This document shows positions 20,060 through 31,532 of a stretch of DNA of 51,766 bases, in pieces; position 1 is the stretch's first letter, and each line of letters opens with the position of its first letter. The stretch covers positions 1-51,766 of the forward strand of contig NZ_PEOG01000040.1 of assembly GCF_002761755.1 (NCBI RefSeq), in the 5' to 3' direction. A program made the translations under genes and the position numbers. This DNA comes from Roseateles chitinivorans (lineage in GTDB: Bacteria; Pseudomonadota; Gammaproteobacteria; Burkholderiales; Burkholderiaceae_C). The notes beneath the pieces were generated by a model. It had not been told where the DNA came from. It did no database searches and worked only from the letters and a program-made list of their open reading frames with translations.

Positions 20060-20094
20060 AAAAAAGGGCGCCGCGCTTCGTCGGCGGGCGCCCT
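20060..20094 (-). terminator. T-tailed terminator/attenuator between etfA and the acyl-CoA dehydrogenase
   Basis: On the minus strand AGGGCGCC (20094-20087) pairs with GGCGCCCT (20072-20065), followed directly by TTTTTT (20065-20060). It ends only 18 nt before the acyl-CoA dehydrogenase ATG, leaving room for its ribosome site but not for a promoter after it. Confidence 0.8.
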
Positions 20095-20142
20095 GGATCC
20101 TGGCGGCGGAGGATCCCTCCACCGCGGGTCGTCAGCGTCGGC

Positions 20143-21072
20143 TCAGAGCGCCTTCACCAGTTCCGGCACCGCCGTGAACAGGTCGGCTTCCAGGCCGTAG
20201 TCGGCCACCGAGAAGATCGGCGCTTCCGGATCCTTGTTGATCGCGACGATCACCTTGGAGTCCTTCATGCCGGCCAGGTGCTGGATCGCGCCGGAGATGC
20301 CGGCGGCGATGTACAGCTGCGGCGCGACGATCTTGCCGGTCTGGCCGACCTGCCAGTCGTTGGGCGCGTAGCCGGCGTCGACCGCGGCACGCGAGGCACC
20401 CAGCGCGGCGTTCAGCTTGTCGGCCAGCGGCGTCAGCACTTCATTGAACTTGTCGCTGCTGCCCAGCGCGCGGCCACCCGACACGATGATCTTGGCGGCG
20501 GTCAGCTCGGGGCGGTCGCTCTTGGTGACCTCCCGGCCGACGAAGCTGCTCTTGCCGCTGTCGGCCACCGCCGTCAGCGATTCGACGGCGGCGCTGCCGC
20601 CTTCGGCTGCCGAGTCGAAACCGGTCGTGCGCACGGTGATGACCTTGACGGCATCGGTCGACTGCACGGTGGCGATCGCGTTGCCGGCGTAGATCGGGCG
20701 CTCGAAGGTGTCGGCCGAGATGACCTTGGTGATGTCGCTCACCTGGCCGACGTCCAGCAGCGCGGCGACGCGCGGCGCGACGTTCTTGCCGGCGGCGGTG
20801 GCCGGGAACAGGAGGTGCGAATAGTCCTTGGCGATGGCGATCACCTGGGCGGCGACGTTCTCGGCCAGGCCGTCGGCGAAGGGCGCGCCGTCGGCATGCA
20901 GCACCTTGGCGACGCCCGAAATCCTGGCGGCGGCCTGCGCGGCCGCGCCAGCGTTGGAGCCGACGACCAGGACGTGCACGTCGCCGCCGATGGCGGCGGC
21001 CGCGGTGACGACGTGATGGGTGGCGCCCTTCAGCGAGGCGTTGTCGTGTTCAGCGATGACGAGGGTGGTCAT
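20143..21072 (-). CDS. etfA: Electron transfer flavoprotein alpha subunit
   Basis: A 309-residue FAD-binding subunit of ETF, which collects electrons from acyl-CoA dehydrogenases and passes them to ETF-quinone oxidoreductase. The N-terminal domain begins [14 protein letters not shown]. The C-terminal FAD domain shows [61 protein letters not shown] and [12 protein letters not shown], all diagnostic. GGAGATAA precedes the ATG. The etfB stop is 29 bp upstream on the same strand, the standard etfB-etfA order. The acyl-CoA dehydrogenase downstream is a likely client. Confidence 0.97.
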   Translation of the reverse strand: MTTLVIAEHDNASLKGATHHVVTAAAAIGGDVHVLVVGSNAGAAAQAAARISGVAKVLHADGAPFADGLAENVAAQVIAIAKDYSHLLFPATAAGKNVAPRVAALLDVGQVSDITKVISADTFERPIYAGNAIATVQSTDAVKVITVRTTGFDSAAEGGSAAVESLTAVADSGKSSFVGREVTKSDRPELTAAKIIVSGGRALGSSDKFNEVLTPLADKLNAALGASRAAVDAGYAPNDWQVGQTGKIVAPQLYIAAGISGAIQHLAGMKDSKVIVAINKDPEAPIFSVADYGLEADLFTAVPELVKAL

Positions 21073-21101
21073 GTCTTATCTCCGAATCTTGTTCTGGGGG
21101 C

Positions 21102-21851
21102 TCAGATGACCTTGGCCTCGGTCTTCAGCTTGGTGACCAGGGTGGCCACGTCCGGCACCTTGATGCCGGCGCTGCGCTTGGGCGGCTCGGCCACCGACAG
21201 CGTCTTGATGCGCGGCGCCACGTCCACGCCCAGGTCGGCGGGCTTGACCACGTCGAGCGGCTTCTTCTTGGCCTTCATGATGTTGGGCAGCGTCACGTAG
21301 CGCGGCTCGTTCAGGCGCAGGTCGGTCGTCACGACCGCCGGCAGCGTCAGGCTGACCGTCTCCAGGCCGCCGTCCACTTCGCGGGTCACCGCGACCTTGC
21401 CGTCGGCGACCTCGACCTTCGAGGCGAAGGTGCCCTGCGGCATGCCCGTCAGCGCGGCCAGCATCTGGCCGGTCTGGTTGCAATCGTCGTCGATGGCCTG
21501 CTTGCCCAGGATCACCAACTGCGGCTGTTCCTTGTCGACCAGGGCCTTGAGCAGCTTGGCCACGGCCAGCGGCTGCAGGTCGGCATCGGTCTCGACGAGG
21601 ATGGCGCGGTCAGCGCCGATGGCCATCGCGGTGCGCAGCGTTTCCTGGCACTGCGTGACGCCGCAGGAGACGGCGATCACTTCGGTGACCACGCCCTTCT
21701 CCTTCAGGCGGACGGCTTCTTCGACGGCGATCTCGTCGAACGGGTTCATGGACATCTTCACGTTGGCGATGTCCACGCCGGTTCCGTCACTCTTGACGCG
21801 CACCTTGACGTTGTAATCGACGACTCGTTTGACGGGGACCAATACCTTCAT
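21102..21851 (-). CDS. etfB: Electron transfer flavoprotein beta subunit
   Basis: A 249-residue AMP-binding partner of EtfA. It begins [20 protein letters not shown] and contains [52 protein letters not shown] and [27 protein letters not shown]. The last is the family signature around the etfB recognition loop. It is the first gene of the etfB-etfA-acyl-CoA dehydrogenase-nitronate monooxygenase set. GGAG lies upstream of the ATG. Two palindromes in the divergent region toward murI (21871-21886 and 22008-22019) suggest transcriptional control by repressors. Confidence 0.97.
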   Translation of the reverse strand: MKVLVPVKRVVDYNVKVRVKSDGTGVDIANVKMSMNPFDEIAVEEAVRLKEKGVVTEVIAVSCGVTQCQETLRTAMAIGADRAILVETDADLQPLAVAKLLKALVDKEQPQLVILGKQAIDDDCNQTGQMLAALTGMPQGTFASKVEVADGKVAVTREVDGGLETVSLTLPAVVTTDLRLNEPRYVTLPNIMKAKKKPLDVVKPADLGVDVAPRIKTLSVAEPPKRSAGIKVPDVATLVTKLKTEAKVI

Positions 21852-21870
21852 CGAAGCACTCCAAGCTGGA

Positions 21871-21886
21871 TTGACGTTAACGTTAA
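21871..21886 (-). promoter_or_regulatory. Operator-like palindrome upstream of etfB
   Basis: TTGACGTTAACGTTAA is a 16-bp palindrome with one mismatch, centred 27 bp before the etfB ATG. A -10-like TAGAAT (minus strand, 21896-21891) lies immediately upstream, so a bound protein would cover the start site. The form resembles, from memory, boxes described for the MerR-family regulator LiuR of branched-chain acid catabolism; that attribution is inference. Confidence 0.5.
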
Positions 21887-22007
21887 TTCGATTCTATGGG
21901 AGCCCCGGGGCCAGCCCATGTCTCCCAGCCGTCATGCGCCCCTGCTGCCGTCCCGGAATCCCGGCGGACCAGCGAGCGTCGCCTCGGCGCCGGCTCGAAA
22001 ATAAAAC

Positions 22008-22019
22008 GAACGATCGTTC
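22008..22019. promoter_or_regulatory. TetR-type operator candidate in the etfB-murI region
   Basis: GAACGATCGTTC is a perfect 12-bp palindrome in an AT-rich context (preceded by AAAATAAAAC), 91 bp before murI and 157 bp before etfB. GAACG-n2-CGTTC palindromes are common TetR-family operators. The TATTCT at 22020-22025 could be a -10 for murI. No regulator gene is adjacent. The rest of 21887-22109 shows nothing else. Confidence 0.45.
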
Positions 22020-22109
22020 TATTCTAGCCATCGAATCGCGGCTGCCAAGCGGCTCCGGCCGGGAATGAGGGAATCCCTCTAGACTCCGCTCCCGACACGA
22101 CACCCCACG

Positions 22110-22961
22110 ATGACGATCTTGAGTTCAGCGCCCTTCGCCGCCGCCCCGTCCGTCCCCCTTGGGCATGAGCCCCACCTCCCCTGCATCGGGGTCTTCGACT
22201 CCGGCGTGGGCGGATTGACGGTGCTGAAGGCGCTGCGGGAGCAGCTTCCGCACGCGCCGCTGCATTACCTCGCCGACACCGCGCACGCGCCTTACGGCGA
22301 CCGCAGCAGCGAGTACATCGTCGAACGCAGCGTGCGGGTGGCCGAGCGCCTGCGCGAGGTCGGCGCGCGGATGGCGGTCGTGGCCTGCAACACCGCCACC
22401 GCGCATGCGGTGCAAGCGATGCGGGAACGCTGGCCGGACTGGCCGGTCGTCGGCATCGAACCCGGCGTGAAGCCCGCCGTCGCGGCGACGCGCAACGGCC
22501 GCATCGGCGTGATGGCGACGACGGCCACGATCGCGAGCCGACGCTTCGAGCAACTGGTCGCCGCGCATGCGGGCGATGTGGAGCTGGTCAGCCAGCCCTG
22601 CCCGGGCCTGGTCACCCTGATCGAGCAAGGCGATCTGGACAGCGACGCGCTCGGCGCGCTGATCGAGCGCTTCTGCGCGCCGCTGCGCGAAGCCGGCGTC
22701 GACACGGTGCTGCTGGGTTGCACGCATTACCCGCTGGTGCAGTCGCGCATCCAGGCGGCGCTGGGTGATGACGTGCAGTTGCTCAACATCGAGGACGCGG
22801 TCGCACGCCAGGCGCGGCGGGTCTGGGAGGGACTGGGGATCCCCTCGACTGGGCCGGCGCGCGTGGTGCTCGAAAGCACTGGCGATCCTGTGCCACTGCA
22901 GCACCTGGCCCGCGAAGCGCTGGGCTGGCGCGACATCGTCGCCACGCGCGCCACCGCCTGA
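22110..22961 (+). CDS. murI: Glutamate racemase
   Basis: A 283-residue cofactor-independent racemase that makes D-glutamate for peptidoglycan. Both catalytic cysteines are present: C93 in VACNTAT and C204 in LGCTHYP. Other family motifs are IGVFDSGVGGLTVL near the N-terminus and DTAHAPYGDRS. The N-terminus carries about 24 extra residues before the conserved strand; the ATG at 22110 has only a weak ribosome site. It is divergent from etfB and convergent with the MFS gene, so it is probably transcribed alone. Confidence 0.96.
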   Translation: MTILSSAPFAAAPSVPLGHEPHLPCIGVFDSGVGGLTVLKALREQLPHAPLHYLADTAHAPYGDRSSEYIVERSVRVAERLREVGARMAVVACNTATAHAVQAMRERWPDWPVVGIEPGVKPAVAATRNGRIGVMATTATIASRRFEQLVAAHAGDVELVSQPCPGLVTLIEQGDLDSDALGALIERFCAPLREAGVDTVLLGCTHYPLVQSRIQAALGDDVQLLNIEDAVARQARRVWEGLGIPSTGPARVVLESTGDPVPLQHLAREALGWRDIVATRATA

Positions 22962-22962
22962 A

Positions 22963-23014
22963 GCCGGGCGACGCGGGCACGCCTCCCACCACGCGGGGTG
23001 CCTGAGCGCCCGGC
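22963..23014. terminator. Two-part hairpin between convergent murI and MFS genes
   Basis: The outer stem GCCGGGCG (22963-22970) pairs with CGCCCGGC (23007-23014); an inner stem GGCAC pairs with GTGCC (22976-22980/22998-23002). It fills the 55-bp gap between the two convergent stops and probably ends both transcripts. Confidence 0.55.
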
Positions 23015-23016
23015 GT

Positions 23017-24309
23017 TCAGATCAGCGCGCGCGCGAGCCCTCTCGTCATGTCCACCCGCCGCAGCAGCCAGTAGCCCAGCACGAAGAACACCCCGGTGGC
23101 CAGGATCGCGAGCCGGTGGTTGCCCGCCGTCAGCACGGTGACCGCGCCGTAGGTCAGCGGCCCGATGATCGCGGCCAGACGCGTGGCGAAGGTCCACAGG
23201 CCGAAGAATTCAGCCAGCCGATCATGCGGCGCGAGCGCGCCGGCCAGCGCGCGGCCGCAAGACTGGCTCGACCCCATGCACAGGCCGGCGATCACCGCGG
23301 CGATCCAGAACAACCAGGCACTGGCCGCCAGGAAGGCCAGCAGCGTCATGACCATCCAGCCCACCAGCGTGACCGCGAGCGCGGGCTGGTGCCCGATGCG
23401 GTCCTCGTAATAGCCGAACACGAACGCGCCGACGGCCGACGCGATGTTGACCAGGAACACCAGCGTCATCGTCTGCGCCTGGGTGAAACCGAGCGCCTGC
23501 TCGGCGTAGACGGCGGCCAGTGCGATGACGACGGCGATGCCGGCCTGGTAGCTGGTGCCGCAGGCCAGCAGACGCAGGAAATCTGGATAGGCGCGCGCCC
23601 GCTGCCATGAGGCCCACAGTTGCGAGAGCCCCGACCCCATGCGGGCGGCCCGGCGCGTCGAGCACGGATCGGCGCGCTCGCGCAGGAGCAGGAAGGTCGG
23701 GAGCGCGGCCAGCAGGTAAAGGCCAGCCGTGATGAGCATCGTGACCGGCACGAATTGACTGGGGGGGTCGCCGCGCGACTGGGCGCTCAGCACATAACCC
23801 AGGCACAGCCCCAGCGCCAGCATGCCGCCCAGGTAGCCGAAGGCCCAGCCCCAGCCCGACACTCGGCCCAGCGCGTCGCGTCGGGCGAGTTCGGGCAGGA
23901 ACGCCGCGATCAGCGATTCTCCATAGGAGAAGAAGACGTTGGAGAGCACGACGGCGGCCGCGGCCCACCACAGCTGGTCAGGCCCGAAGACCGCGAGCGC
24001 CCCGGTCGAAAGCACGCAACCGACCGTGCAGAAGCCAAGCAGCTTCTTCTTCGCGCCGTGCGCGTCGGCCCACGCGCCGAGCCCCGGCATCGTCACCATC
24101 ACCAGGAAGCTGGAAACCGCGATCAACACGGTCCAGAGCAGCGTCGCCGACGGCTGGCCCTTGGCGATGACGCCGACGAAATAGGCGTTGTAGACGGCGG
24201 TCAGGACAACGGTCGTGTAGCCCGAGTTGGCAAAGTCGTACATCGACCAGCCAAGGACCTCGCGTTTGCGGACCCCCGGGTTCAACAGTTCCTGCGCAAA
24301 CATGCCCAT
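23017..24309 (-). CDS. MFS transporter, UMF1/Atg22-like family
   Basis: A 430-residue inner-membrane protein with about 12 hydrophobic helices. The N-terminal signature EVLGWSMYDFANSGYTTVVLTAVYNAYFV is typical of the UMF1 family (bacterial relatives of the yeast vacuolar effluxer Atg22), and helix ends carry GLGAWADAHGAKKK and the SQSCGRALAGALAP region. Bacterial members are uncharacterised efflux or uptake proteins, so the substrate is unknown. Two starts are possible, ATG at 24309 or 24303; GGGAG lies 10 nt upstream of the first. It ends convergently with murI. Upstream on the same strand lies a tRNA-Leu gene. Confidence 0.85.
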   Translation of the reverse strand: MGMFAQELLNPGVRKREVLGWSMYDFANSGYTTVVLTAVYNAYFVGVIAKGQPSATLLWTVLIAVSSFLVMVTMPGLGAWADAHGAKKKLLGFCTVGCVLSTGALAVFGPDQLWWAAAAVVLSNVFFSYGESLIAAFLPELARRDALGRVSGWGWAFGYLGGMLALGLCLGYVLSAQSRGDPPSQFVPVTMLITAGLYLLAALPTFLLLRERADPCSTRRAARMGSGLSQLWASWQRARAYPDFLRLLACGTSYQAGIAVVIALAAVYAEQALGFTQAQTMTLVFLVNIASAVGAFVFGYYEDRIGHQPALAVTLVGWMVMTLLAFLAASAWLFWIAAVIAGLCMGSSQSCGRALAGALAPHDRLAEFFGLWTFATRLAAIIGPLTYGAVTVLTAGNHRLAILATGVFFVLGYWLLRRVDMTRGLARALI

Positions 24310-24337
24310 GCGATGCGGTCTCCCGTTGCCGTGCGCG

Positions 24338-24425
24338 TGGTGCCTGGAACGGGACTCGAACCCGTACGCCGGTTGAGGGCGGCGGATTTTAAGTCCGCTG
24401 TGTCTACCGATTTCACCATCCAGGC
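24338..24425 (-). tRNA. tRNA-Leu(TAA)
   Basis: The minus strand gives an 88-nt class II tRNA: acceptor GCCTGGA/TCCAGGC, D-arm with GGTAGACAC, anticodon stem-loop GCGGA-CTTAAAA-TCCGC (anticodon TAA), a long variable arm, the T-loop GGTTCGAGTCC, and an encoded CCA at 24340-24338. It lies 29 bp upstream of the MFS start. Confidence 0.96.
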
Positions 24426-24489
24426 CACGGCGGCTCCGCGAGGAGTTCCATGTCGAAGTGACCGGGCATTATCGGGGCCGCCGAGCAAG

Positions 24490-24520
24490 AAAAAAGGGAA
24501 GCCGAAGAGGCTTCCCTTTT
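24490..24520 (-). terminator. Intrinsic terminator after tRNA-Gly
   Basis: A perfect 12-bp stem AAAAGGGAAGCC/GGCTTCCCTTTT with a 5-nt loop. On the minus strand it is followed by a run of six T. It lies 8 nt past the tRNA-Gly 3' end and separates it from tRNA-Leu(TAA). Confidence 0.85.
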
Positions 24521-24528
24521 GAAGATTT

Positions 24529-24604
24529 TGGAGCGGGAAACGAGGCTCGAACTCGCGACCTCAACCTTGGCAAGGTTGCGCTCTACCAACTGAGCTATTC
24601 CCGC
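24529..24604 (-). tRNA. tRNA-Gly(GCC), copy 1
   Basis: 76 nt including an encoded CCA. Acceptor GCGGGAA/TTCCCGC, D-arm AGCTCAGTTGGTAGAGC, anticodon loop TTGCCAA (GCC), T-loop GTTCGAGCC. Identical to the copies at 24651 and 24906. Confidence 0.97.
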
Positions 24605-24650
24605 ATCGCAGGACAGTGGAGTGAATCACTCCACCGACCTTTGGTGTCGT

Positions 24651-24726
24651 TGGAGCGGGAAACGAGGCTCGAACTCGCGACCTCAACCTTGGCAAGGTTG
24701 CGCTCTACCAACTGAGCTATTCCCGC
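24651..24726 (-). tRNA. tRNA-Gly(GCC), copy 2
   Basis: 76 nt with CCA, identical to copies 1 and 3. The 46-bp spacer to copy 1 holds a small hairpin (GTGGAGT/ACTCCAC, 24616-24634), possibly a processing site. Confidence 0.97.
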
Positions 24727-24739
24727 AATGTCCATTCTT

Positions 24740-24813
24740 TGGAGGCGCGATCCGGAGTCGAACCGGACTGACCGGATTTGCAATCCGGGGCATAACCGCT
24801 TTGCTATCGCGCC
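24740..24813 (-). tRNA. tRNA-Cys(GCA)
   Basis: 74 nt with an encoded CCA. Acceptor GGCGCGA/TCGCGCC, anticodon stem-loop CCGGA-TTGCAAA-TCCGG (anticodon GCA), T-loop GGTTCGACTCC. It lies between Gly copies 2 and 3, 13 bp upstream of copy 2, so the two are probably cut from one transcript. Confidence 0.96.
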
Positions 24814-24868
24814 CCAGAACCCTGGACGGGATTCTGTTGAAACCGGATTTGGTGTGTCCGATTCCGAT

Positions 24869-24893
24869 AAAAAATGGAAGCCGGAGCTTCCAT
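24869..24893 (-). terminator. T-tailed hairpin between tRNA-Gly copy 3 and tRNA-Cys
   Basis: ATGGAAGC/GCTTCCAT (8 bp, 4-nt loop), followed on the minus strand by six T. It lies 12 nt past tRNA-Gly copy 3. If fully active, tRNA-Cys needs its own promoter in 24814-24868, where I see none that is clear. Confidence 0.7.
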
Positions 24894-24905
24894 CCTTTGA
24901 ATACC

Positions 24906-24981
24906 TGGAGCGGGAAACGAGGCTCGAACTCGCGACCTCAACCTTGGCAAGGTTGCGCTCTACCAACTGAGCTATTCCCGC
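24906..24981 (-). tRNA. tRNA-Gly(GCC), copy 3
   Basis: 76 nt with CCA, identical to copies 1 and 2. First tRNA of the array, 88 nt downstream of a good promoter (25070-25099). Confidence 0.97.
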
Positions 24982-25069
24982 ATGGTCTTCAACGCACTGC
25001 CTGCTTCAACTTCGTGGCGTCTCTTGCGAATCGCCTTGTCGTCGCAGCACCGTTTGCGCTGAAGCCGAG

Positions 25070-25099
25070 AGTATAGAACGGTTTTTCACCCGCTCGCAA
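25070..25099 (-). promoter_or_regulatory. Sigma70 promoter of the Gly-Cys-Gly-Gly tRNA array
   Basis: On the minus strand TTGCGA (25099-25094), an 18-bp spacer and TATACT (25075-25070). This is the only clear promoter before the tRNA array. Confidence 0.65.
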
Positions 25100-25183
25100 G
25101 AGTTCGGCGACTTCTTTATGAAGATCGCCCAAACACCAGGACGCATCGTCCTCCCGCCATCCGCCGCCCCGCCGGAATGAACA

Positions 25184-25203
25184 ACGGCGCCCGAAGGCGC
25201 CGT
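25184..25203 (-). terminator. Terminator of lon
   Basis: ACGGCGCC/GGCGCCGT, an 8-bp stem with a TTCG tetraloop on the minus strand, 31 bp past the lon stop, with the tail TGTTCATT. The rest of 24982-25233 is tRNA leader and promoter. Confidence 0.65.
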
Positions 25204-25233
25204 CATCGTCATCGGCTCGCGAACGCGTGCCGG

Positions 25234-27660
<2,427 letters not shown>

Positions 27661-27683
27661 GAAAACCTCTCTTTCTCAGGCCC

Positions 27684-27711
27684 ATCTAGGGCCCGAGCTA
27701 CCAATTACAAG
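27684..27711 (-). promoter_or_regulatory. Candidate sigma32 heat-shock promoter of lon
   Basis: On the minus strand CTTGTAA (27711-27705), 13 bp, then CCCTAGAT (27691-27684), against the sigma32 consensus CTTGAAA-n13-15-CCCCATnT. It starts 24 bp before the lon ATG. One mismatch in the -35 and two in the -10. Confidence 0.45.
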
Positions 27712-27790
27712 GTGCCGTTCAATAGCCTTTGAGCAATTGCTTTCCACAAGGACTGATGGCAAGCAGATCGCCCGGTGTTTGATCGCGACC

Positions 27791-29059
<1,269 letters not shown>

Positions 29060-29319
29060 GGGAGTGCTGCTGGGGCTGGGGCTGCTGGAGGGCTGCGGGG
29101 AATACAGGCAAGTGCCTGCATTGATGATAGTTCAATTGCCGGCACCACCCTTGGGGGGATAAAAGCCCCTAAGAGTGGTCAGTTGGCGCGGTCGACCGGC
29201 GGTCAGTTGCGGCACCGCCAAGGCGGTTCCCGTTGGCATCGCCGGGCGGTGGATTTCATCGGGGAGACGCCCCCGTCGGCGCCGGGAAGAGGATGGCGAG
29301 AGGCATCCAGACAAAGCCA

Positions 29320-29340
29320 GCGGCGCCCGCTGGGCGCCGC
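29320..29340 (-). terminator. Hairpin between clpP and clpX
   Basis: GCGGCGCCC/GGGCGCCGC, 9 bp with a 3-nt loop, 24 bp past the clpP stop, tail TGGCTTTGT. The rest of the 305-bp gap 29060-29319 shows no gene; minus-strand TATCAT near 29125 could be a -10 for clpX but has no -35. Confidence 0.55.
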
Positions 29341-29364
29341 CGTCGCCTGAATCCCGCGTCGCGA

Positions 29365-29973
29365 TCAGGGGCGCTTCTCGATGACCTGGTCGATCAGGCC
29401 ATAGGTCGACGCCTCGGCGGCCGACATGAAATAGTCCCGCTCGGTGTCTGCCTGGATCTTCTCCAGGCTTTGGCCGGTGCGCTCGGCCAGGATGCGGTTG
29501 AGCTGCTCGCGGGTCTTGAGGATCTCGCGGGCATGGATCTCGATGTCCGTGGCCTGGCCCTGGGCGCCACCCAGCGGCTGGTGGATCATGATCTTGGAGT
29601 TCGGCAGCGCGAAGCGCTTGCCCTTCTCGCCGGCGGCCAGCAGGAACGCGCCCATCGAGGCGGCCATGCCCATGCACAGCGTCGAGACCTGCGGCTTGAT
29701 GAACTGCATCGTGTCGTAGATCGACATGCCCGCCGAGACGCTGCCGCCCGGCGAGTTGATGTACAGCGAAATCTCCTTGTCCGGGTTCTCGCTTTCCAGG
29801 AACAGCAGCTGCGCGACGACGAGGTTGGCGACGGCATCGTTCACCGGGCCGACCAGGAAGACGATGCGCTCGCGCAGCAGGCGGCTGTAGATGTCGTAGG
29901 CGCGCTCGCCGCGGCCCGACTGTTCGATGACGATGGGCACCATGCCCAGGTTGCTGGTTTCAAGCGCGCTCAT
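29365..29973 (-). CDS. clpP: ClpP, ATP-dependent Clp protease proteolytic subunit
   Basis: A 202-residue serine peptidase that forms the barrel degraded proteins are threaded into by ClpX or ClpA. The catalytic triad is S106 in [10 protein letters not shown]131 in MIHQPLGG and D180 in ADTERDYF. The substrate loop [12 protein letters not shown] is intact. The N-terminus carries a short propeptide ([15 protein letters not shown]). AGAGGA precedes the ATG. It lies between tig and clpX in the standard order; a T-tailed terminator at 30083-30121 separates it from tig, so it probably has its own promoter in 29974-30082. Confidence 0.98.
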   Translation of the reverse strand: MSALETSNLGMVPIVIEQSGRGERAYDIYSRLLRERIVFLVGPVNDAVANLVVAQLLFLESENPDKEISLYINSPGGSVSAGMSIYDTMQFIKPQVSTLCMGMAASMGAFLLAAGEKGKRFALPNSKIMIHQPLGGAQGQATDIEIHAREILKTREQLNRILAERTGQSLEKIQADTERDYFMSAAEASTYGLIDQVIEKRP

Positions 29974-30082
29974 GAAATCCTCTGAATTGGTTCGAGATCA
30001 CGACAAACCATTATGTCGTGCGCTCCATCCCCTTGCCGCCGCGCGGCCCCTCCGAAGCGGGATCGCGCCAGCGGCTGCGCCG

Positions 30083-30121
30083 GGGAAAGAAAAAGGCGCC
30101 GGCCTCGCGGCCAGGCGCCTT
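30083..30121 (-). terminator. Terminator of tig
   Basis: AAGGCGCC (30093-30100) pairs with GGCGCCTT (30114-30121), with an inner GGCC/GGCC stem. The minus-strand tail is TTTTTCTTTC. 75 bp past the tig stop. Confidence 0.8.
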
Positions 30122-30195
30122 ACTTGGCGATGAGTTCCCGGTGAATCAAGGGCGATGCCGGGAAAGCCCGCGCCAGACGGCGTCGAGCCGGCCGA

Positions 30196-31506
30196 TCAGG
30201 CCGTGGCCATCAGTTCGTCGAAGGGCAGCTGCTTGTCGGTGACCTTGGCCTTGCCCAGGATGAAGTCGGTGACGTTGTTCTCGATCACGACGGCTTCGAC
30301 CTCGGCCATGCGCTCGCGGTCCGACAGGTACCAGCGCACCACCTCCGCTGGCTTCTCGTAGCTCTGCGAGATTTCCTCGATGTGGGCCTGCAACTGCTCG
30401 GGCTTGGCCTGCAGATTCTGCGAACGGACCAGTTCGGCGACGACCAGGCCCAGGCGCACGCGCTTCTCGGCCTGCTCGTTGAACAGCTCGGCGGGGATCG
30501 GGGCCTTGTCGGCGTCCTTGATGCCGCGCTTCTTCAGGTCCTCGCGGGCGTTGGCGACCATGCGCTCGGCCTCGCCGGCCACCAGCGCCTTCGGCACGTC
30601 CAGTTCAGCCTTGCCGACCAGCGCGTCCATCGCGGCGCCCTTGTTCTTGGCCAGCACGCGGAACTTCACTTCACGCTCGAGGTTCTTCTTGATGTCGGCG
30701 CGCAGCGCCTCGACCGTGCCTTCCTTGATGCCCAGGGCCTTGGCGAAGGCCTCGTTCACTTCGGGCAGGTGCTGCGCCTCGATCTTCTTGACCGTGACCA
30801 GGAAGTCGGCTTCCTTGCCGGCGACGTCCTTGCCGTGATAGTCGGCCGGGAAGGCCAGCGGGAAGGTCTTCGATTCGCCGGCCTTCATGCCGCGCACCGC
30901 CTTCTCGAAGGCCTCGAGCATCTGGCCTTCGCCCAGCAGGAACTGGAAGCCGTCGGCCTTGCCGCCAGCGAAGGGTTCGCCGTCGATCTTGCCTTCGAAG
31001 TCGATGGTCACGCGGTCGCCGTCGGCGGCCACGTCCGCCGCGCCGCGCTGGGCGAACGAGCGGCGCTGCTTGCGCAGGATCTCGACGGTCTTGTCGATGG
31101 CTTCATCGGTCACGTCGGCGGCGACGCGCTCGATCTCGGCCTCGGCCAGGTCGGCGATCTTCACTTCGGGATAGACCTCGAAGGTCGCGTCGAAGGCCAG
31201 TTCGCCTTCGGCGGCGGTGTCCTTCTGGGCGATGCTGGGCATGCCGGCGACGCGCAGCTTGGCTTCGTTGGCGGCGATGGTGAAAGCCTCGCCCAGCTTG
31301 TCGTTGACGACCTCGTACTGAACCTGCGCGCCGTAGCGCTGCGCCACGAAGGACATCGGCACCTTGCCGGGACGGAAGCCGTCGGCCTTGACGGTGCGGG
31401 CCAGCTTCTTCAGGCGGGACTCGACCTCGGTGTTGATGTCGGCGGCCGCCAGCGTGAGCGTGATGCGGCGTTCGAGCTTTTCGAGAGTTTCGACGGTGAC
31501 AGCCAT
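30196..31506 (-). CDS. tig: Trigger factor
   Basis: A 436-residue ribosome-bound chaperone with peptidyl-prolyl isomerase activity. The N-terminal ribosome-docking domain carries the signature GFRPGKVP (residues 43-50). The FKBP-like domain spans about 155-245 (DRVTIDFEGKIDGEPFAGGKADGFQFLLGEGQML), followed by the helical C-terminal chaperone domain ending PFDELMATA. Only a weak ribosome site (GAGT) precedes the ATG. The gene starts 26 bp after the 3' CCA of a tRNA-Leu on the same strand, so its 5' end may be produced by tRNA processing. Confidence 0.98.
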   Translation of the reverse strand: MAVTVETLEKLERRITLTLAAADINTEVESRLKKLARTVKADGFRPGKVPMSFVAQRYGAQVQYEVVNDKLGEAFTIAANEAKLRVAGMPSIAQKDTAAEGELAFDATFEVYPEVKIADLAEAEIERVAADVTDEAIDKTVEILRKQRRSFAQRGAADVAADGDRVTIDFEGKIDGEPFAGGKADGFQFLLGEGQMLEAFEKAVRGMKAGESKTFPLAFPADYHGKDVAGKEADFLVTVKKIEAQHLPEVNEAFAKALGIKEGTVEALRADIKKNLEREVKFRVLAKNKGAAMDALVGKAELDVPKALVAGEAERMVANAREDLKKRGIKDADKAPIPAELFNEQAEKRVRLGLVVAELVRSQNLQAKPEQLQAHIEEISQSYEKPAEVVRWYLSDRERMAEVEAVVIENNVTDFILGKAKVTDKQLPFDELMATA

Positions 31507-31532
31507 AGTGGACTCGGAATCAGTTGGAAGTG

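Noticed and set aside
24529..24981. Direct repeats of about 76 bp that could suggest a CRISPR-like or mobile repeat
   Set aside because: They are three complete tRNA-Gly genes with encoded CCA; no array, spacers or transposase are present in the window.
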